In this document: positions 59,502 to 64,000 of the stretch, piece by piece
Layout of the letters: each line of letters starts with the position of its first letter
Numbering within the stretch: position 1 is the first letter of the stretch
The notes under the pieces: generated by a model
The model's input: only the letters and a program-made list of their open reading frames with translations
Told to the model about the DNA's origin: nothing
Databases searched by the model: none
Translations under genes and position numbers: made by a program
DNA from: an uncultured Clostridia bacterium
GTDB lineage: Bacteria > Bacillota > Clostridia > Christensenellales > UBA1242
Length of the DNA: 64,000 bases
NCBI GenBank assembly: GCA_944350275.1
Contig: CALVOK010000019.1
Coordinates: 1 to 64,000 of the forward strand
Direction of reading: 5' to 3'

Positions 59502-60953
59502 ATGGAAACAAAGAAAAGATGGAAAAAAGTTTTAGATGTAATATCAAATATAATATTTGTTATTGTCCTATTGCTGTTGGTTGTCTTTATGGTCTATGGT
59601 TTTGGAAGTATTTCTCAAGATAAAGCACCATCCTTTTTCGGTCAGTATTATTTTAGAATAAGTACAACATCTATGACCGACCCTGTATATAGCATTCCTG
59701 GAGACGAGGAGAGCACTCTCATCTCAGAGGGATTTGCGGTAAATGACATTGTTATTGTAAATGAAGTCAACACAAAAGAAATAAAAGTTGGAGATATTAT
59801 TGGGTATTATGAATACTCAGGTACAACAGAGAACCCTGTTGGCGAACTTGTGCCTGTCGACAGTGTTGACGAAAGCACTATTCAAGAAGTTTGGTCGAGC
59901 GGTAGTAGATATAGTGGAGACAGGGTGTTCCACCAAGTTGTAAGCATTTCAGTTGACAGCGAGGGGACTCTTTGGTTTGAGACACAGGGTTCAAGCAATT
60001 CTAGTTCGGATCCTTATTTAGTCAGAGCGGACTACGTTATTGGTAGGTATACGGACAGTGCACTTGCAGGTATACTTGAGTTTATTGCCTCACCTGTAGG
60101 AATTGTTGTGCTTGTAGTTGTACCATCTTGTATAGTAATGTTCCTGCTTCTTATCAGCATTATTAACACAATCGACAAAATGATAAAGAAAAAGAAAGAG
60201 GAAGAGGCTTTCCAAGATGCTTTAATCTCCTCCATATCTGCGAGCAATTCTTCATCTTCTGTCAAAGTAGAACCATCATCTTATAGTGGCGGACTAACTG
60301 AGAGTTCAATGGCGGGATTTGAACGTGAGATGGCGAAAATAGAAAGTGAAAAAGAACAGAAAGGGGAAGAAAATAGCAATCAAGAGGTTAGCGGAGAAAA
60401 TGCAAGTCAAGAGGATGTAAATTCTCAAGTGGGTGAGCAAAATTTACAAGATAACTTAGAAAGTCAAAAGATAAAGCGAAGTCATCCAAAGAAACCTGTA
60501 ATCAAAAAGGATGATAGTGGTGTGACAGCTGAGAATAGAGTGCCACCTAAGAAACCTATCATAAGAAAAGATACTGTCGCAACACAACAAAATAGTGAGG
60601 CTAAGCCAGCAGAGGTTAAAGCGGATGATAGTTTAACAAAATCTGAGCCTCAAGATAAGAATGTCTCAGCAGACCAGCCTAACACAAATCAAAATCTATC
60701 CGAGAAAGAAAATGTTGTAGACGGCAAGAGTGAGAGCGAAGTTGTACAAGATAAAAGTGCAAGCGGAAAGGAAAATGTAGCAAGCAAAGCAAGTGAGAAA
60801 TCGAAAACCGCAGACAATAGCACTACAGCGAAGAGCGAAACAACTAATACTTCTGCAGAAAAGAAAACAAAGAGTACGACTAAGACGGCAGATACTAAGG
60901 CAAAAACAGGAAAAACTTCGACAAGTGGAACGAAAACAACTGGCAAGAAGTAA
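59502..60953 (+). CDS. SipW-type signal peptidase I with long low-complexity C-terminal tail
   Basis: 483 residues. N-terminal membrane helix (about 10-34) then the catalytic domain: nucleophile Ser57 in ISTTSMTDPVY (S-M box), VNDIVIVNEVNTKEIKVGDIIGYYEY, and His144 in RVFHQVVSI where Gram-negative-type enzymes have Lys. The Ser-His dyad is that of the SipW or ER-type peptidases. A second membrane helix (about 188-222) is followed by a 250-residue cytoplasmic tail rich in Ser, Lys, Glu, Thr (SEKSKTADNST, KTSTSGTKTTGKK at the end) with KKPVIKK/KKPIIRK repeats. It should process the signal segments of the 8171, 31198 and 57933 proteins. Confidence 0.88.
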   Translation: METKKRWKKVLDVISNIIFVIVLLLLVVFMVYGFGSISQDKAPSFFGQYYFRISTTSMTDPVYSIPGDEESTLISEGFAVNDIVIVNEVNTKEIKVGDIIGYYEYSGTTENPVGELVPVDSVDESTIQEVWSSGSRYSGDRVFHQVVSISVDSEGTLWFETQGSSNSSSDPYLVRADYVIGRYTDSALAGILEFIASPVGIVVLVVVPSCIVMFLLLISIINTIDKMIKKKKEEEAFQDALISSISASNSSSSVKVEPSSYSGGLTESSMAGFEREMAKIESEKEQKGEENSNQEVSGENASQEDVNSQVGEQNLQDNLESQKIKRSHPKKPVIKKDDSGVTAENRVPPKKPIIRKDTVATQQNSEAKPAEVKADDSLTKSEPQDKNVSADQPNTNQNLSEKENVVDGKSESEVVQDKSASGKENVASKASEKSKTADNSTTAKSETTNTSAEKKTKSTTKTADTKAKTGKTSTSGTKTTGKK

Positions 60954-60967
60954 AACATCAAATTATT

Positions 60968-61000
60968 AAAAGTCATTGCAAAAAACTGCAATGACTTTTT
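60968..61000 (+). terminator. Intrinsic terminator of the SipW unit
   Basis: AAAGTCATTGCA pairs with TGCAATGACTTT, loop AAAAAC, then T-run. Confidence 0.92.
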
Positions 61001-61156
61001 AAGTAAAAGAGAATAAGTCCTAAAATTGTTTGGACTTTTTTGAAAAATGTGCTAGTCTAATAAGAGAGAATATTTATTTCAAATATGTTTTGTTAGAATA
61101 TATTTAAAATATTTCTTACATTAAATTATCTAAAGATAATCAAATAAAGGAGAAAA

Positions 61157-62464
61157 ATGTATAAGCCTATTGTTGCCATTATTGGTAGGTCAAATGTTGG
61201 CAAAAGTACCTTTTTTAACAAGATATGTGGCAAAAGAATAAGCATAGTTGACGATACCCCTGGAGTTACTAGGGATAGGATTTATGCTGACTGCGAATGG
61301 AGTGGGCATACATTTACTCTTGTGGATACAGGTGGCATTGACAATAACAGTGAGGATGCGTTCCAGAAAGATATAAGGAAACAGGCGGAGATTGCCATAA
61401 ATGAGGCGGATGTAGTGGTCTTTCTTGTTGATGGCAGAGTGGGAGTTACTACAAATGATGAAGAGGTTGCTTCAATTTTGCATCGCTCAAAAACTCCTGT
61501 TGTGCTTGTTGTCAATAAACTTGACAATTTTGAAGTGGAGAAAACGTATGAATTCTATTCGCTCGGACTTGGGACACCTTATCCTCTTTCTGTTATGCAG
61601 AGCAAGGGTATAGGTGATGTGCTTGACGCAATAGTTGGGTTTTTCAAGGAAAAAACTTCTAGCGAGAGCGAAAATGTGACTAAAATTGCAATAGTTGGCA
61701 GGCCAAACGTTGGCAAAAGTTCGCTTGTAAACCGCCTCCTTGGAAAAGAGAGGGTGGTTGTAAGTGATATTGAGGGGACAACGAGAGATGCCGTGCTTGT
61801 TCCTTTTAGGTTTAACAAAAAGGACTATGCGCTTGTTGATACTGCAGGACTTAGGCGACAACGATCGGTTGAAAGGGTGTCAGTTGAGGGCTACTCAGTA
61901 CTAAGAACAATGTCGGCAATAAATGAGGCGGATGTTTCTATAATTGTCCTTGACGGCTCGCAGGATATTTCTGAGCAGGATGTGCGAATTGCAGGCTATG
62001 TCGACGAGGCGGGCAAACCTAGTGTTATTGTGGTCAATAAATGGGATATAAAGACCAAAAGCAAGGACGACTTCATGAAAATGCTATCTCAAAACTTGGC
62101 ATTTATGAGTTATTTCAAGGTCATATTTGTCTCTGCACTCACAGGTGCAAGCACAGGTCAGATTATGGAAATTGTAGAGCAGGTTTATCAAAATTCCAGC
62201 AAGAGAATTACCACAGGTGTTCTGAATGACCTTCTTGCTGAGGCAATTTTAAATTATCAGCCTCCTGCACATAATGGTAAACGTGTAAAAATAAAATATA
62301 TCACTCAGGTATCTACAAATCCGCCAACCTTTGTGCTTTTTGTAAATGATACAAACTCAATAAATTTCTCGTATAGGCGCTATCTTGAAAATCGCTTTCG
62401 TGTGCGAATTGATTTCTCTGGAACTCCTATCAAGTTTATCATAAAAGGAAAGGGGGAAGAATAA
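61157..62464 (+). CDS. der: Ribosome-assembly GTPase Der (EngA)
   Basis: 435 residues, normal length. Two GTPase domains in tandem: first GRSNVGKSTFF (about 10-20), DTPGVTRDR, DTGGIDN, NKLD; second GRPNVGKSSLVNRLLG (about 181-196), GTTRDAVLVPF, DTAGLRRQRSV, NKWD. A C-terminal KH-like domain (about 350-435) ends the protein. It is essential for 50S subunit maturation. AAAGGAG precedes ATG 61157. Start of the conserved Bacillota cluster der-plsY-(gpsA)-spoIVA; here gpsA is missing between plsY and spoIVA. Confidence 0.97.
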   Translation: MYKPIVAIIGRSNVGKSTFFNKICGKRISIVDDTPGVTRDRIYADCEWSGHTFTLVDTGGIDNNSEDAFQKDIRKQAEIAINEADVVVFLVDGRVGVTTNDEEVASILHRSKTPVVLVVNKLDNFEVEKTYEFYSLGLGTPYPLSVMQSKGIGDVLDAIVGFFKEKTSSESENVTKIAIVGRPNVGKSSLVNRLLGKERVVVSDIEGTTRDAVLVPFRFNKKDYALVDTAGLRRQRSVERVSVEGYSVLRTMSAINEADVSIIVLDGSQDISEQDVRIAGYVDEAGKPSVIVVNKWDIKTKSKDDFMKMLSQNLAFMSYFKVIFVSALTGASTGQIMEIVEQVYQNSSKRITTGVLNDLLAEAILNYQPPAHNGKRVKIKYITQVSTNPPTFVLFVNDTNSINFSYRRYLENRFRVRIDFSGTPIKFIIKGKGEE

Positions 62465-63267
62465 TGGAAACTGTGCTATATTTTATTTTGGTCGCTTTTG
62501 TATCCTATTTTATAGGAACAATAAATTTTTCCAAGATTCTTGCTTGGTATTTTAGACATAAAGACATTACAAAAGTGGGCAGTGGTAACCCTGGCACTAT
62601 GAATATGCTTCGTTCATTTGGGTTCGGTCTTGCACTTGCTACCTTTTTGGGCGAAGTGGTTAAATCTGGACTAACCTGTCTTATATTCCAACTTATCTTC
62701 CCACAGTATGATATAATCTACTTCGTCGCTGGATTCTTCGTAATAGTTGGATATATGTTCCCTGTTTGGTCTAAATTTAAGGGCGGGAAGGGTGTCGCTT
62801 GCTTTGCAGGTGTTTTTCTGTTCTCGCAACTTTGGTATGTCGCACTCGGCTGGTTTGTAGTGTGTTTTATCCTCTTTTTGTTTGTAAATTATGGCAGTGT
62901 TATATCCTTTACCTACATAGGCGGACTGTGCGTGGGTTATACAATCTATGTTTGGCTTGCCGACCTTTCTGTTAGTTGGCTGTCACAAAACACCTATGCT
63001 ATAATTGTGACCGCTGTGCTGTGGTTTTTGTATGCATTAATGCTTTTTATGCATAGAGGGAACATTAAACGTCTTATAAATCACACCGAAAGTAAAATTG
63101 ACTTCAAGGCGAAAATAAAATCAATGTTTTGTCATAAGAAGGGTGAGGAGATTATTGATGAGGAATATGTTGAGCACTCTCCAGAAAAAGAAATTGTAAT
63201 AGATGAGGACAATCAACATAGCGAGCAAAACAACGAAGATAATAGTTCTGATAGTAAGAAACAATAA
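62464..63267 (+). CDS. plsY: Acyl-phosphate:glycerol-3-phosphate acyltransferase PlsY
   Basis: 267 residues; usually about 200. Integral membrane enzyme that makes lysophosphatidic acid from acyl-phosphate and glycerol-3-phosphate. Motifs: KVGSGNPGTMNMLRSFGF (motif 1, about 38-55; usual GSGNxGxTNxxR), FKGGKGVACFAGV (motif 2, about 106-118), and the third loop near the C-terminal membrane helix. An extra hydrophilic acidic tail from about 215 (VEHSPEKEIVIDEDNQHSEQNNEDNSSDSK) is unusual and recalls the tails of LspA and the SipW-like protein. Start overlaps the der stop (TAATGG). Terminator at 63270. Confidence 0.95.
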   Translation: METVLYFILVAFVSYFIGTINFSKILAWYFRHKDITKVGSGNPGTMNMLRSFGFGLALATFLGEVVKSGLTCLIFQLIFPQYDIIYFVAGFFVIVGYMFPVWSKFKGGKGVACFAGVFLFSQLWYVALGWFVVCFILFLFVNYGSVISFTYIGGLCVGYTIYVWLADLSVSWLSQNTYAIIVTAVLWFLYALMLFMHRGNIKRLINHTESKIDFKAKIKSMFCHKKGEEIIDEEYVEHSPEKEIVIDEDNQHSEQNNEDNSSDSKKQ

Positions 63268-63269
63268 AG

Positions 63270-63294
63270 GCAACCTATTTTTAGGTTGTTTTTT
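63270..63294 (+). terminator. Intrinsic terminator after plsY
   Basis: CAACCTA pairs with TAGGTTG, followed by TTTTTTG; separates plsY from spoIVA. Confidence 0.85.
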
Positions 63295-63324
63295 GTTATA
63301 AAATACATATATTTTTTACCAAAC

Positions 63325-63354
63325 GTTCTATTTGACATTTTTCTTACATACATT
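63325..63354 (+). promoter_or_regulatory. Sigma-E-like promoter of spoIVA
   Basis: GTTCTATT (63325-63332), 14-nt spacer, CATACATT (63347-63354), which matches the sigma-E -10 consensus CATACAnT exactly. spoIVA is a known sigma-E gene in Bacillus. Ribosome-binding site TGGAGG follows before ATG 63380. Confidence 0.6.
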
Positions 63355-63379
63355 ACCTTGTATCAATGGAGGATTAATT

Positions 63380-64000
63380 ATGGAAAAATTCCAAATTTAT
63401 GATGATATAAGGTCAAGAACAAACGGAGATATTTATATAGGTGTTGTTGGACCTGTAAGAGTTGGCAAGTCCACCTTTATTACTAACTTTATGCAAAAAT
63501 TGGTCTTGCCTAATATAGCCGAAAAAAATGCTAAAGAACGTACAATTGACGAACTACCTCAATCTGCTGATGGAAAAACTATCATGACCACTCAACCTCA
63601 TTTTGTTCCAAATGAGGCGGTTAAAATTAAGGTCGCAAATGCCGAAATGAAAGTGCGAATGATAGACTGCGTGGGTTATCTCGTGAGCGGAGTCATGGGA
63701 CATACCGAGGATGATAAACCGAGGCTTGTTAAAACTCCTTGGTCGAAAAAGGAATTGCCTTTTGAAGAGGCGGCTGAACTTGGAACTAATAAGGTTATTA
63801 GAGAACACTCGACAATCGGTATATGTGTTACAACTGACGGAAGTATAACAGATATTCCTAGAGCAAGTTATGTCGAGGCTGAAGAGAGAGTCATAGAAGA
63901 ACTTAAAGCCTGTGGAAAACCTTTTGTTGTTGTGTTAAACTGCAAAAATCCAAATAATAGTGAGGCGAAAAAACTTACCGCCTCACTCGCTGAAAAATAT
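63380..64000 (+). CDS. spoIVA: Stage IV sporulation protein A, 3' end beyond the window
   Basis: The first 207 codons are present, out of an expected 490 or so. MEKFQIYDDIRSRTNGDIYIGVVGPVRVGKSTFI contains the SpoIVA Walker A (GPVRVGKST, about 24-32), followed by the family stretch DELPQSADGKTIMTTQPHFVPNEAV and EHSTIGICVTTDGSITDIPRASYVEAEERVIEELK. SpoIVA is the ATPase that polymerises on the forespore surface and forms the base of the spore coat. It marks the organism as a spore former. A sigma-E-like promoter lies upstream. Not terminated inside the window. Confidence 0.97.
   Translation, partial: MEKFQIYDDIRSRTNGDIYIGVVGPVRVGKSTFITNFMQKLVLPNIAEKNAKERTIDELPQSADGKTIMTTQPHFVPNEAVKIKVANAEMKVRMIDCVGYLVSGVMGHTEDDKPRLVKTPWSKKELPFEEAAELGTNKVIREHSTIGICVTTDGSITDIPRASYVEAEERVIEELKACGKPFVVVLNCKNPNNSEAKKLTASLAEKY

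Noticed and set aside
1..64000. CRISPR arrays, tRNA or rRNA genes, insertion sequences
   Set aside because: No spacer-repeat pattern, tRNA cloverleaf with T-loop consensus, rRNA core sequence or transposase was seen by reading.

Overview
The window is one A+T-rich chromosomal segment of a spore-forming low-GC Gram-positive (Bacillota, clostridial type, probably an uncultured gut or anaerobic lineage). The reasons are visible in it: SpoIVA and a YlmC/YmxH-type sporulation protein, both with sigma-E-like promoters; an HrcA/CIRCE heat-shock operon; SepF; ribosomal protein L27 with a Prp-cleavable N-terminal extension; anaerobe-style FeoAB; and several radical SAM enzymes. No rRNA, tRNA, CRISPR array or transposase was found.

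Layout. 1-1113: 3' end of a secreted leucine-rich-repeat protein. 1.9-7.3 kb: the str operon (rpsL, rpsG, a DHH phosphoesterase, fusA, tuf). 7.3-10 kb: two tiny ORFs and a large secreted protein with a hypervariable-looking C-terminus. 10.6-12.6 kb: sepF-lspA-rluD. 12.7-13.6 kb: two tandem PH-domain genes. 13.8-15.9 kb: an operon with an RlmN-like radical SAM protein, a second radical SAM protein, a methyltransferase and a 39-residue ORF that looks like the missing C-terminus of the first protein. 16.1-21 kb: a Cys/Gly-rich mini-protein and a 1413-residue surface protein. 21-24.7 kb: a small accessory region (decayed gene, tyrosine recombinase, MarR regulator, nitroreductase, photoproduct-lyase-like radical SAM protein, 14-codon mutM remnant). 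24.8-29.5 kb: rplU-prp-rpmA, ymxH-like gene, nrdR, feoAB. 29.9-33 kb: a membrane-anchored protein and a second LRR surface protein. 33.3-38.5 kb: hrcA-grpE-dnaK-ppa-dnaJ. 38.8-43.1 kb: rsmE, a phosphatase, a permease and a NitT/TauT-type ABC pair. 43.2-50.6 kb: a compact, intact podovirus-like capsid cassette ending in two holin-like genes, without large terminase, integrase or endolysin. 51-54 kb: two lipoproteins. 54.3-57.4 kb: comEC-holA. 57.9-61 kb: a TasA-like protein, a membrane-anchored companion and a SipW-type signal peptidase. 61-64 kb: der-plsY-spoIVA.

How the genes connect. Three complete proteins (8171, 31198, 57933) begin with the same unusual SipW-type signal segment, and the partial protein at base 1 belongs to the same family. 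The SipW-like peptidase at 59502 is their likely processing enzyme. Two of their promoters carry a run of exactly eight G residues in the -35/-10 spacer, the arrangement used for phase-variable promoters. The 8171 protein also ends in 37 consecutive codons with a pyrimidine in the third position, the pattern left by a diversity-generating retroelement acting on an AAY-rich template. Together these suggest a surface-variation system built on SipW export.

Other unusual points: a split RlmN-like enzyme whose catalytic AACGQL segment is a separate ORF; four intergenic elements that share no sequence but share one fold (an 11-bp outer stem enclosing three hairpins); a GrpE with 25 cysteines in its N-terminal tail; and several genes whose -10 box lies 5-7 nt before the start codon (leaderless transcripts).
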